From CBDIHP01 sp965279195 (GTDB lineage: Bacteria > Planctomycetota > Planctomycetia > Isosphaerales > Isosphaeraceae): a stretch of 64,000 nt of DNA. Both the position numbers and the translations under genes were made by a program. Below, one piece after another: positions 26,614 through 34,794 of this stretch (position 1 is the first letter of the stretch; each line of letters begins with the position of its first letter). A model generated the notes under the pieces. It searched no databases. It saw only the letters and a list, made by a program, of their open reading frames with translations, and was not told the origin of the DNA. The stretch lies in the NCBI GenBank assembly GCA_965279195.1, contig CBDIHP010000047.1, positions 124,001 to 188,000 of the forward strand, written 5' to 3'.

Positions 26614-28161
26614 ATGCTCCCCACCCTTCTCCTCGCCACCCTCGCCCTCGTCGCCGACGCCCCCTGGCCGCTCACCAGGGCCGAGCGCACCGACTACCGC
26701 GAGACCTCCACGCTCGCGGACGTCCAGACCTTCCTCGCCGAGCTGAAGGCCAGGGGCGCCCCGATCGAGCAGAAAACCATCGGCCAATCCGCCGGCGGCA
26801 AGCCGATCATCCTGGCCATCGCATCAACTCCAAATATCACGACCGCGAAAGAAGCCCGCGCAGCCGGCAAGGTCGTAGTCTATGTTCAGGCGAACATCCA
26901 CGGCGGCGAGGTCGAGGGTAAGGAGGCGGCCCAGATGCTCCTGCGGGCCGTCGCGAGGAACGACGCCGGCGCCGCGAAACTGCTGGACCGGCTCGTCCTC
27001 CTGGTGGTGCCCGTCTACAACGTCGACGGCAACGAGGCGTTCGGCGACGGCGCCACCTTGCGCACCTCCCAGGACGGCCCCGCTCGCGTCGGCCAGCGGC
27101 CCAACGCCGCGAAGCTCGACCTGAACCGCGACGCCATCAAGGCCGTGGCCCCCGAGACCAGGGCGGTGCTCGAACACATCTACAATGCCTGGTCGCCCGA
27201 TGTGATGATGGACCTCCACACCACCAACGGCACTCGCCACGGATACACGCTCACCTACGCCCCGCCGCTCCACCCGAGCACCGATCCTGAGATTTTCCTA
27301 TATTCGCGCGATGAACTTTTGCCCCGCGTCCGAAAGCACCTCGAAGCCGAGAAGGGCTACAAGCTCTCCGACTACGGCAACGTCGAGAACCGCCGCAGCG
27401 GGCGTGGCTGGTACACCTTCGGCGACGAGGGCCGATACGTCACCAATTACGCCGGCTTGCGCAATCGCATCGGCATCCTGTCCGAGGCCGCCAGCTTCTT
27501 CCCCTTCAAGACCCGCGTCGAGGTCACCGACGCCTTCGTCCGAGCCATCCTCGACGACGTGGCCGCCAACGCCGACGCCATCAAGGCCATGATCGCCCGC
27601 GCCGACTCGCGAACGCCACGCCCCGCGCTCGCCATCAGGACCGAGCAGCAGTCGCGAGGCATCAATCCAATTCCCCTGGAAGTCCGGACCTCCAAGCCCA
27701 TCGACCACCACAAGGCCCCGACTGCGTTCGAGACCGTCCCACTGCCTGTGTTCGATCGCTTCCGGGCCGTCGCCACGACTCCGCCCGCGACACACTACCT
27801 GGTGCCCGCAAGTCAGACCGAGATCCTCGCCTTGCTCCGCCGGCACGGCATCGCCACCGAGACCCTCGACTCACCCTGGACGGGGAAGGTGGACGTATTC
27901 CAGATCCGCGACCAAACCATCATCAATCAACCATTTCAAGGCGGCAAGTTTGTCCGCCTGGATGGGTCGTTCCAGGCCCAGGAACGGACGGCACCGGCAG
28001 GGACCGTGCGGATCTCCACGTCGCAGCCGCTCGGCCTGCTCGCCGCCTACCTGCTCGAACCCGAATGCCTGGACGGAGCCGCGGCCTGGGGCTTCCTCGG
28101 AGAATCGATCAGGTCGGGCGTGGACTATCCGATCCTCAAGGTCCGAGACGGTGCCCGTTGA
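26614..28161 (+). CDS. Secreted M14-family carboxypeptidase
   Basis: 515 residues from the ATG at 26614. The N-terminus MLPTLLLATLALVADA is a short signal peptide. M14 residues are intact: H96 and E99 (NIHGGEVEGKE), H202 (MDLHTTNG) and catalytic E291 (IGILSEAASFF). The group resembles bacterial M14 proteins that are followed by a beta-rich C-terminal region (about 340-515). No Shine-Dalgarno sequence is visible; the start lies directly behind the heptamer array, and an in-frame ATG at 26512 would translate through repeat DNA, which I consider unlikely. It ends 12 bases from the convergent dehydrogenase gene. Confidence 0.86.
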   Translation: MLPTLLLATLALVADAPWPLTRAERTDYRETSTLADVQTFLAELKARGAPIEQKTIGQSAGGKPIILAIASTPNITTAKEARAAGKVVVYVQANIHGGEVEGKEAAQMLLRAVARNDAGAAKLLDRLVLLVVPVYNVDGNEAFGDGATLRTSQDGPARVGQRPNAAKLDLNRDAIKAVAPETRAVLEHIYNAWSPDVMMDLHTTNGTRHGYTLTYAPPLHPSTDPEIFLYSRDELLPRVRKHLEAEKGYKLSDYGNVENRRSGRGWYTFGDEGRYVTNYAGLRNRIGILSEAASFFPFKTRVEVTDAFVRAILDDVAANADAIKAMIARADSRTPRPALAIRTEQQSRGINPIPLEVRTSKPIDHHKAPTAFETVPLPVFDRFRAVATTPPATHYLVPASQTEILALLRRHGIATETLDSPWTGKVDVFQIRDQTIINQPFQGGKFVRLDGSFQAQERTAPAGTVRISTSQPLGLLAAYLLEPECLDGAAAWGFLGESIRSGVDYPILKVRDGAR

Positions 28162-28173
28162 TCGATCCAGGAA

Positions 28174-28956
28174 CTATTGCGCAGTATATCCACCATCCAT
28201 GACCACGGCTTGTCCCGTCACGCTCCGTGCCTTGTCCGAGGCCAGGAACGCGACATAGTCGGCCACCTCCTGGGGATCCAGCAACCGCCTCTGCGGGACG
28301 AGCGGGTAAATCACCTCCTCCAGCACCCGCTCCTCCGTGACGCCTCGCATGGCGGCGAGGTCGCGAAGCTGGTTGCGAACCAGTGGCGTATCGACATACC
28401 CCGGGCAGAGGGCATTGACGGTCACCCCATGCGCCGCAAGTTCCAGCGCGGTGACCTTGGTGAGCCCGATCACGCCATGCTTGGCGGAATTGTATGCCGC
28501 CTTGCCGGCGAACCCGACGAGCCCATTGATCGATGCGATCGAGATGATCCGCCCCCAGCCGCTCGACTTCATGAGCGGGGCGGCATGCTTGATGGCCAGG
28601 AACGGCCCGACGAGCATCACGCGGATCATCCGCTCGAACATCGCGGTCGGGAACTCCTCCACCGGGGCGACGTGTTGCAATCCGGCGTTATTCACGAGGA
28701 TATCCAGACGTCCCCAACTCTTCACCGCCGCACCGATAGCCTCGTGGATCGCCTCCTCCGACGCGACATCGCATTCGGCCGCGATCGCCTCGCGCCCGGA
28801 CCCGAGCAACTCCGCGCGGAGCATCTCCGCCCCTTCGGAATCCAGGTCCGCGATCACCACACGCGCCCCATCCCGCGCGAGGGTCCGGACGATCTCCCGG
28901 CCGATTCCCCGGGCCGATCCGGTCACGAGGGCCACTTTTCCGTCGAGCGAACCCAT
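28174..28956 (-). CDS. D-3-hydroxybutyrate dehydrogenase (SDR family)
   Basis: 260 residues. Rossmann motif TGSARGIG (12-19), NNAG (89-92), and catalytic S142, Y155, K159 (YNSAK) are all present. The region PLVPQRRLLDPQEVADYVAFLAS is typical of 3-hydroxybutyrate dehydrogenases, which bind the substrate carboxylate near there. The enzyme oxidises D-3-hydroxybutyrate to acetoacetate with NAD in the cytoplasm. The gene begins five bases after the stop of the GntP-type permease gene, which is a strong hint that the pair imports and oxidises hydroxybutyrate. Other SDR oxidoreductases are possible but less likely given this pairing. Confidence 0.85.
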   Translation of the reverse strand: MGSLDGKVALVTGSARGIGREIVRTLARDGARVVIADLDSEGAEMLRAELLGSGREAIAAECDVASEEAIHEAIGAAVKSWGRLDILVNNAGLQHVAPVEEFPTAMFERMIRVMLVGPFLAIKHAAPLMKSSGWGRIISIASINGLVGFAGKAAYNSAKHGVIGLTKVTALELAAHGVTVNALCPGYVDTPLVRNQLRDLAAMRGVTEERVLEEVIYPLVPQRRLLDPQEVADYVAFLASDKARSVTGQAVVMDGGYTAQ

Positions 28957-28961
28957 GAAAA

Positions 28962-30344
28962 TCAGCCCCGGAAGGTCGCGAGCGCCGCGAGCAGGAAGAC
29001 CACGCCCGTCTTGATGAGCGTCAGGACAAAGATATCACCGTAGGACTTCCGATGCGTCAGCCCCGTGATCGCAAGGAGTGTGATCACCGCACCATTATGC
29101 GGCAATGTGTCCATCCCTCCCGACGACATCGCGGCGATCCTGTGCAGCAACTCCGGCGAGATGCCCTGGACCTTGGCCGCCTCGAGATAGCTCGGCCCCA
29201 TGACTTCGAGGGCGATCGAAAGCCCTCCCGAGGCCGATCCCGTCATCCCCGCGAGCACGTTGACTCCGACCGCCTCCGAAATGAGCACATGATTCCCCGA
29301 TCCGAGCACCCAACCGCGGACGGCGGCGAATCCCGGCAATCCCTTGATGACCGTCCCGAAACCGACCTCGGATGCCGTGTTGAAGATCGCCAGCAACGCC
29401 CCCGCAGTCGCCATGTTCAAGGATCGGGCGAAATCCTTGCCAACCCGCCCCGGACTGATCGCGCACGTCGTCACGATCCCCAGCAGGAGCGACGCGATCA
29501 ACGACCAGGTGGGCCCCGCCGCCTTGAGATCCACGCCGGGGAAGGATTTGCCCAGGTCGCGCCCTGCATACAGCCCCACGATCGACCAGGACGAGCGAGA
29601 GAGCAGAAAATTCGCGACGAGCACCAGGACAAGCGGCAGGATCGCGAGCATCAAATGCGGCCGCTTCCGATCCACCTGCTCCGGTTCGTTGACATGCTCA
29701 GACCCATACCCTTCGCCGGCTCGCTCCGCCTGCCTCCGGCGGAATCCCAGCCAGCCCAGCCCCGGGGTGAGGATCAGCAACGCCCCGGTGCAACCAATCA
29801 GCGGGGCGGCGTAGATGTCGGTCCCGAACCAACGGGTCGGGATCAGATTCTGGACCTGCGGCGTGCCCGGTAACGCATCCATCGTGAAGGTGAAGGCCCC
29901 CAGCGCGATCGTGGCCGGCAGGAGCCGCTTCGGCATCCCCGCCTCGCGGAACAGGGCCGCACCGAAGGGATACACCGCGAAGGCCACCACGAACAGAGAA
30001 ACACCACCATATGTGAGCAAAGCACAAGACAGCACGACCGCGGGGATGGCGCGGCGGGGTCCGAGGGTCCGGACGATCACCGCCGCGATCGCCTCGGCAC
30101 TCCCGCTCGTTTCCATCAGCTTCCCGAACACCGCCCCCAGCAGGAAGACGGGGAAGAACGAGCGGACGAATCCGGCCGTCCCTCCCATGAACGTCTCGGT
30201 ATACGACGGCAGCAGATCCGCGCCCGACAGCAGTGTCGCGAGCCCGGCGCACAGCGGTGCGAACACGATCACCGGCAGTCCGCGATACGCGATCACCATC
30301 AGGAGACCGAGCGAGAGCACGATCGCCGCAACATCGACCGCCAT
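28962..30344 (-). CDS. GntP-family permease, probably for hydroxybutyrate
   Basis: 460 residues from the ATG at 30344 (MAVDVAAIVLSLGLLMVIAY), chosen because the first membrane helix starts there. About 12 hydrophobic segments. The signatures FTMDALPGTPQVQNLIPT and SSGGMDTLPHNGAVITLL are characteristic of GntP/hydroxybutyrate permeases. Members are proton symporters for gluconate or short hydroxy acids. The dehydrogenase gene follows after five bases, so the likely substrate is 3-hydroxybutyrate. The central loop (about 225-250) is charged and cytoplasmic. The DUF1501 gene upstream ends only 16 bases before this start, so read-through between the two is possible. Confidence 0.83.
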   Translation of the reverse strand: MAVDVAAIVLSLGLLMVIAYRGLPVIVFAPLCAGLATLLSGADLLPSYTETFMGGTAGFVRSFFPVFLLGAVFGKLMETSGSAEAIAAVIVRTLGPRRAIPAVVLSCALLTYGGVSLFVVAFAVYPFGAALFREAGMPKRLLPATIALGAFTFTMDALPGTPQVQNLIPTRWFGTDIYAAPLIGCTGALLILTPGLGWLGFRRRQAERAGEGYGSEHVNEPEQVDRKRPHLMLAILPLVLVLVANFLLSRSSWSIVGLYAGRDLGKSFPGVDLKAAGPTWSLIASLLLGIVTTCAISPGRVGKDFARSLNMATAGALLAIFNTASEVGFGTVIKGLPGFAAVRGWVLGSGNHVLISEAVGVNVLAGMTGSASGGLSIALEVMGPSYLEAAKVQGISPELLHRIAAMSSGGMDTLPHNGAVITLLAITGLTHRKSYGDIFVLTLIKTGVVFLLAALATFRG

Positions 30345-30360
30345 GCGTCGCCCCCTCGCG

Positions 30361-31764
30361 TCAGGCCAGGATCTCGGTCGCGACGTTACCGTGGACATCC
30401 GTCAATCGGTAATCGCGTCCGGCGTATCGATAGGTCAACCGCGTGTGGTCGAACCCCATCAGCCGCAGAATGGTCGCGTGAAAATCATGCACATGCATCG
30501 GATTGTCGACCGCCCGGATTCCATGCTCGTCCGTCGCGCCGTACACCTGACCGGCCTTCACGCCCGCCCCGGCGAGCCACGAACTGAACGCCCAGCTGTG
30601 ATGCTCGCGGCCCTTGTTTTCGGCCGTATTATTGAACGGCGTGCGGCCGAACTCGGTGGTCCAGACGACGAGCGTATCGTCGAGCATGCCCCGTCGCTTG
30701 AGGTCGCGCAGCAAGCCGGCGATCGGACGATCGACATTCTTCGCCAGCCGGCCGTGATCCGCCATGTCGCCGTGCGAATCCCAGTTGCCGGACGACCCGG
30801 TGTCGATCAGTTCGACAAACCGCACGCCCCGCTCGACCAAACGTCGGGCCACCAGACACTGCCAGGCGAAGCCGCTCGCGCTGCCGCGTTCGAGGCCGTA
30901 GAGCGTGTGAGTCTCGTCCGTCTCCCTCGATAAGTCGAGGGCATCGGGCATTTCGAACTGCATGCCGAACGCCGTCTCGAACGACTTGATCCGCGCGGCA
31001 AGCCTCGGTTCCAGGCCCCGTGATGCGAGGTGTTGTTCATTCAAGCTCTTGATCGCTTCGAGTTCCAGCTCCTGCCTCTTGCCGGCCGAAACCCGCCGGG
31101 AGAGGTCGGGGATTGGTTCGGCACCGGGGACGACCCGCGTCCCCTGGTGCGCCCCCGGCAGGAAATCGGACGCCCAGACCTGCGTGCCCGCATAAGGCAT
31201 GAACGGGGCGAGCACCACGAAGCTGGGCAGGTCGCGATTCTCGGTGCCTAGGCCGTAGCTTAGCCATGAACCGATGCTAGGACGAGTGAACGCGAACGAC
31301 CCCGTGTGCATGCCCAGCGTGGCGTTATAATGGTTCGAGTGGCTCGTGTGCATCGATCGGATGAGCGCCACATCATCGATGCAACCGCCAATCTCGGGAA
31401 ACAGGCTGCTGACCTCGATCCCGCTCTGCCCGCGCGGCGAGAACGTCCAGCCCGGCCGCTTGAGATAGAGTTTCTCATACCCCGGGCGGTTCTTCGTCTC
31501 GGGGTGATCGAGCGTCACCGCCTTGCCGTGGTCGGAGCTGAGCTTCGGCTTGGGGTCGAACGAATCGACGTGCGAAACGCCCCCGCTCATGAACAGAAAA
31601 ATGACCGACTTCGCCTTCACCGGGAAGTGCGGGGCCTTCGGTGCCAGCGGATCGATCGAGGCAGAATCGGCCGCGAGCAACTCGTGCAGGATGCCCGGCA
31701 TGAGCATCGATCCGGCCACGGCCGACTGGATGAGGCCGCGTCTGGTGGGATTCGCGTGAGTCAT
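30361..31764 (-). CDS. DUF1501 protein, Tat-exported
   Basis: 467 residues, start at 31764 (MTHANPTRRGLIQSAVAG), with a twin-arginine signal. The family's metal-site motifs, sulfatase/alkaline-phosphatase-like, are seen: FLFMSGGVSHVDSFDPK near residue 65, WDSHGDMADHG, VVWTTEFGRTP, and the C-terminal VHDFHATILRLMGFDH and YRYAGRDYRLTDVHG. DUF1501 proteins are very abundant in Planctomycetes and nearly always partner a DUF1549/DUF1553 cytochrome protein. Here that partner ends four bases upstream. The reaction is not established; a periplasmic hydrolase or a role with complex polysaccharides is the usual suggestion. Confidence 0.9.
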   Translation of the reverse strand: MTHANPTRRGLIQSAVAGSMLMPGILHELLAADSASIDPLAPKAPHFPVKAKSVIFLFMSGGVSHVDSFDPKPKLSSDHGKAVTLDHPETKNRPGYEKLYLKRPGWTFSPRGQSGIEVSSLFPEIGGCIDDVALIRSMHTSHSNHYNATLGMHTGSFAFTRPSIGSWLSYGLGTENRDLPSFVVLAPFMPYAGTQVWASDFLPGAHQGTRVVPGAEPIPDLSRRVSAGKRQELELEAIKSLNEQHLASRGLEPRLAARIKSFETAFGMQFEMPDALDLSRETDETHTLYGLERGSASGFAWQCLVARRLVERGVRFVELIDTGSSGNWDSHGDMADHGRLAKNVDRPIAGLLRDLKRRGMLDDTLVVWTTEFGRTPFNNTAENKGREHHSWAFSSWLAGAGVKAGQVYGATDEHGIRAVDNPMHVHDFHATILRLMGFDHTRLTYRYAGRDYRLTDVHGNVATEILA

Positions 31765-31768
31765 GGCA

Positions 31769-34723
31769 TCAATCCAGGTAGAGGAACTCATTGCTGCTCA
31801 TGAGCACGCGAGCCAGGGCCGCCCAGGCCTGGGCATGCCCCGTTGCGGAACCGCCGAATTCCTTCTCGTAACTCGCCAGGAACCGACCGGCCCAGTCTCG
31901 CTCGGCCGCCGTGGGATGCCGCTGGAATAGCAGGGCAAATGCGTAATCGATCGGATCTTCACCCTTCCGCGCCAGCACGCGTTTCGCCAACGCCTCGGCC
32001 TGCTCGTGGAAGAACCCGGAATTGAGGAAGAACAGGGCCTGCGTTGGCACCGTCGTCTCCTGCCGTGCGGGCGTGGAAGCGTTGGGATCCGCGCCGTCGA
32101 ACAACCCCAGGAAGCGATCGCGGCGGTTCCGCTTGACCATCAGGTACACGCTCCGCTTCGGCGTCAAATAGTCCGCCGCGAACGGGTTGTGCTGCGTGAA
32201 TTTCCACTGGTTCTCGGGAGGAAACGGATGCGGCCCGCCGGACGTGCGATCGAGCGTGCCCGCGACGGCGAGCAGCGTATCCCGCAACTCCTCCGCGCTC
32301 AGCCGGCGCCGCTCGAACCGAGACAGCAAACGATTCTCCGGATCGACCTCGACCGGAGTTGCCGCCGAAGCACGCTGATACGCCGACGTGAGCATGATCC
32401 GACGATGAAGCGCCTTGATGCTCCAGCCCGACGCCACGAACTCGCTCGCCAGCCAGTCCAGCAACTCGGGATGCGACGGCGGCTGACCTCGCGAACCGAA
32501 GTCACTGGGCGTCGCCACCAGCCCCCGCCCGAAGTGCTGCTGCCAGATCCGGTTGACCATCACCCGTGCGGCCAGGGGGTTTTCGGGCGACGACAGCCAA
32601 CGGGCCAGTTCGAGCCGGCCGCTGGACTTCGTCTCCTGCACTTTCATCCCGCCGAGCACATCCAGCCAGCGGCGAGGCACCTTGGACCCAAGCTTCTCGG
32701 GGTCGCCTCGCAACATCATCGGCGCGTCGTGCGGCGTCCCCTCGCGGACGCCATAGGCCACCTCGCGACGGGGCATCGCGGCCTCGATCTCCGCCTTCTT
32801 GCGGGCAATCTCCTCGCGTTTCGGCGAAGTGACCACGATCGCGTCGAGATGCGGCCTCAAATCTCCCTTCACATGCTCAAGTCGATACAAAACCCCATCG
32901 AGCGCGGCCGGATGGGCGTCCGAAACGGCCCCTTCGATCGTGATCCTGCCCGAGACCGGGCTCTCCCACGCGATCGCCACGGGGCCGCCCTCGGCCGGGT
33001 GCGCGAACAGGGCCCTCGCGGGCAGGCTGGTCCAGGCTGCGATGGGATGATCCGTCGCATTCACGAAGACCGAGGGCACGCCGCCATTCCGCCAGCCGTT
33101 CAGTCCCGCCTTGCCGTCGATCCCCCGCACCGATTCGGCCAGCGGCTCCCAGGGCTTGCGGCCATCAAGCATCCACCAGACGCGCGGGTGCTCCCGGCCG
33201 TCGGCATGCGGATTTCCCGCATTCACATCCGCCATCAGGTCCGCCGCAGCGTCCCACGTCCGCTTCTCTCCCGACTCCTCCCGGATCGACCATTCGATCC
33301 GCGTGCTATCTGCCCCGTGATTACCGCCCGGCAGGATAACCAATCGGAGAAGATCTCCGACGTGAACATCGATCGACGTCTTGGCGATCGGCGTGCGTTC
33401 CCCCTCGGCGACCTTGCCCTCCGCGACGACGACGGGGGCCTTCAGTGCAAGGAGCAGCGGGTCGGTGTGCGACTTGAGTTTTCGGTCGATCGCCGAGAGC
33501 TCCCCATCGAGGGCCGCGAGCCTGGCGCGGACCGGGGCCTGTGCCACGTCCCACTCACCCTCCGACTGGATGGGCACGAGGTCGCGCGGCAGGGGATTGG
33601 GCTCGCAGCCGGGATTGGCGAATTTCGTGCTGTCGAGGATACCGTAGAGGGCGTAGTAGTCTTCCGCCGAAATCGGATCATATTTATGATTATGGCAACG
33701 CGCGCATCCGACCGTCAGGCCCAGGAACACCTTGCCCGTGTTGTCAATCACGTCCTCAAACGTCAGATGAATATCCTTGTCGATGTCGTGACCGAATCGC
33801 CTCGCGAGCGCCAGGTATCCGGTGGCCACGATCCGCGACGCCCGCTCCTCGCCCGTCTTCCCCTCGGCGAGCAGGTCCCCTGCGATCTGATGGCGGACGA
33901 ATTCGTCGTAGGGCAGGTCGCGATTGAATGCGTCGATCACCCAGTTGCGATAGCGCCAGACGTGCGGCAAAGGGTGGTCGGTGTTCTCGCCGGCGGTGTC
34001 GGCATAGCGGACCAGGTCAAGCCAGTGGCGTCCCCAGCGCTCGCCATAGGCGGGGCTCGCGAGCAGGCGATCGACCACCTTCGCGAACGCGTCGGGCGAA
34101 GGATCGGACGCGAATTTTTCGCTCTCGTCGAAGTTGGGGAGCAGGCCGGTGAGGTCGTAGGTGGCCCGCCGTAACAGGGTCCGGCGGTCAGCCGCTGCGA
34201 GGGGCTTGAGTCCATCGGTTCGCAGGCGAGCATCAATGAAGGCGTCGATGGGGTTCCCCGTCCCCGGCGGCTCGGGACGGCGGACCGGCTGGAAGGCCCA
34301 CCATCGCCGGGCGTCCTCCAGCGACATGCGACCGTCAGACTTCGTGGTCGACGCGGTCCGGGGGTCGAACGCCCCGCGCCTCACCCACTCGACCAGACTG
34401 GCCACCTCGCGGTCGGGCATCTTTGCCTTGGGGGGCATTTTCAGGTCATCATCCACATGCTTGATCGCCTGGATGAGAATGCTCTCGTCGGGTTTGCCTG
34501 GCACGATCGCCGGACCGCGATCGCCGCCGCGGGCCCAAGCGTCCTTCGAGTCGAGCCGGAGGCCGCCCTTCTGCTTCTCGGCCCCGTGGCACGACTCGCA
34601 ACGCCCCTTGAGCACAGGCCGGACGCGAGACTCGAAGAAGGCCGCGTCGTCCTCGGCGCGGGCCGTCGCTGCGAGGCACAGGCCGATCCCGGCGAGCAGC
34701 GGCAGGATCCGGTTGCGTGGCAT
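31769..34723 (-). CDS. Planctomycete cytochrome c / DUF1549 / DUF1553 protein
   Basis: 984 residues from the ATG at 34723 (MPRNRILPLLAGIGL), with a signal peptide to about 23. Order: heme-binding PSCyt1 domain with CESCH (C42, C45, H46) and MPPKAKMPD; DUF1549 (about 150-360, including GERWGRHWLDLVRYADTAGENTDH and a second CARCHNHKYDP motif); a beta-sandwich insert (about 430-610); and DUF1553 at the C-terminus (WLSSPENPLAARVMVNRIWQQHFGRG). The protein is exported and probably works with the DUF1501 gene just downstream in the same operon. Upstream in-frame sequence to 35158 lacks coding character and overlaps the neighbouring gene. Confidence 0.92.
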   Translation of the reverse strand: MPRNRILPLLAGIGLCLAATARAEDDAAFFESRVRPVLKGRCESCHGAEKQKGGLRLDSKDAWARGGDRGPAIVPGKPDESILIQAIKHVDDDLKMPPKAKMPDREVASLVEWVRRGAFDPRTASTTKSDGRMSLEDARRWWAFQPVRRPEPPGTGNPIDAFIDARLRTDGLKPLAAADRRTLLRRATYDLTGLLPNFDESEKFASDPSPDAFAKVVDRLLASPAYGERWGRHWLDLVRYADTAGENTDHPLPHVWRYRNWVIDAFNRDLPYDEFVRHQIAGDLLAEGKTGEERASRIVATGYLALARRFGHDIDKDIHLTFEDVIDNTGKVFLGLTVGCARCHNHKYDPISAEDYYALYGILDSTKFANPGCEPNPLPRDLVPIQSEGEWDVAQAPVRARLAALDGELSAIDRKLKSHTDPLLLALKAPVVVAEGKVAEGERTPIAKTSIDVHVGDLLRLVILPGGNHGADSTRIEWSIREESGEKRTWDAAADLMADVNAGNPHADGREHPRVWWMLDGRKPWEPLAESVRGIDGKAGLNGWRNGGVPSVFVNATDHPIAAWTSLPARALFAHPAEGGPVAIAWESPVSGRITIEGAVSDAHPAALDGVLYRLEHVKGDLRPHLDAIVVTSPKREEIARKKAEIEAAMPRREVAYGVREGTPHDAPMMLRGDPEKLGSKVPRRWLDVLGGMKVQETKSSGRLELARWLSSPENPLAARVMVNRIWQQHFGRGLVATPSDFGSRGQPPSHPELLDWLASEFVASGWSIKALHRRIMLTSAYQRASAATPVEVDPENRLLSRFERRRLSAEELRDTLLAVAGTLDRTSGGPHPFPPENQWKFTQHNPFAADYLTPKRSVYLMVKRNRRDRFLGLFDGADPNASTPARQETTVPTQALFFLNSGFFHEQAEALAKRVLARKGEDPIDYAFALLFQRHPTAAERDWAGRFLASYEKEFGGSATGHAQAWAALARVLMSSNEFLYLD

Positions 34724-34794
34724 GCGTGGGAACTCCGGCGAGTCTGGGGCGGGGAGCACCGATGTTAAACAATCGACCGACGTCACGCCACGGG

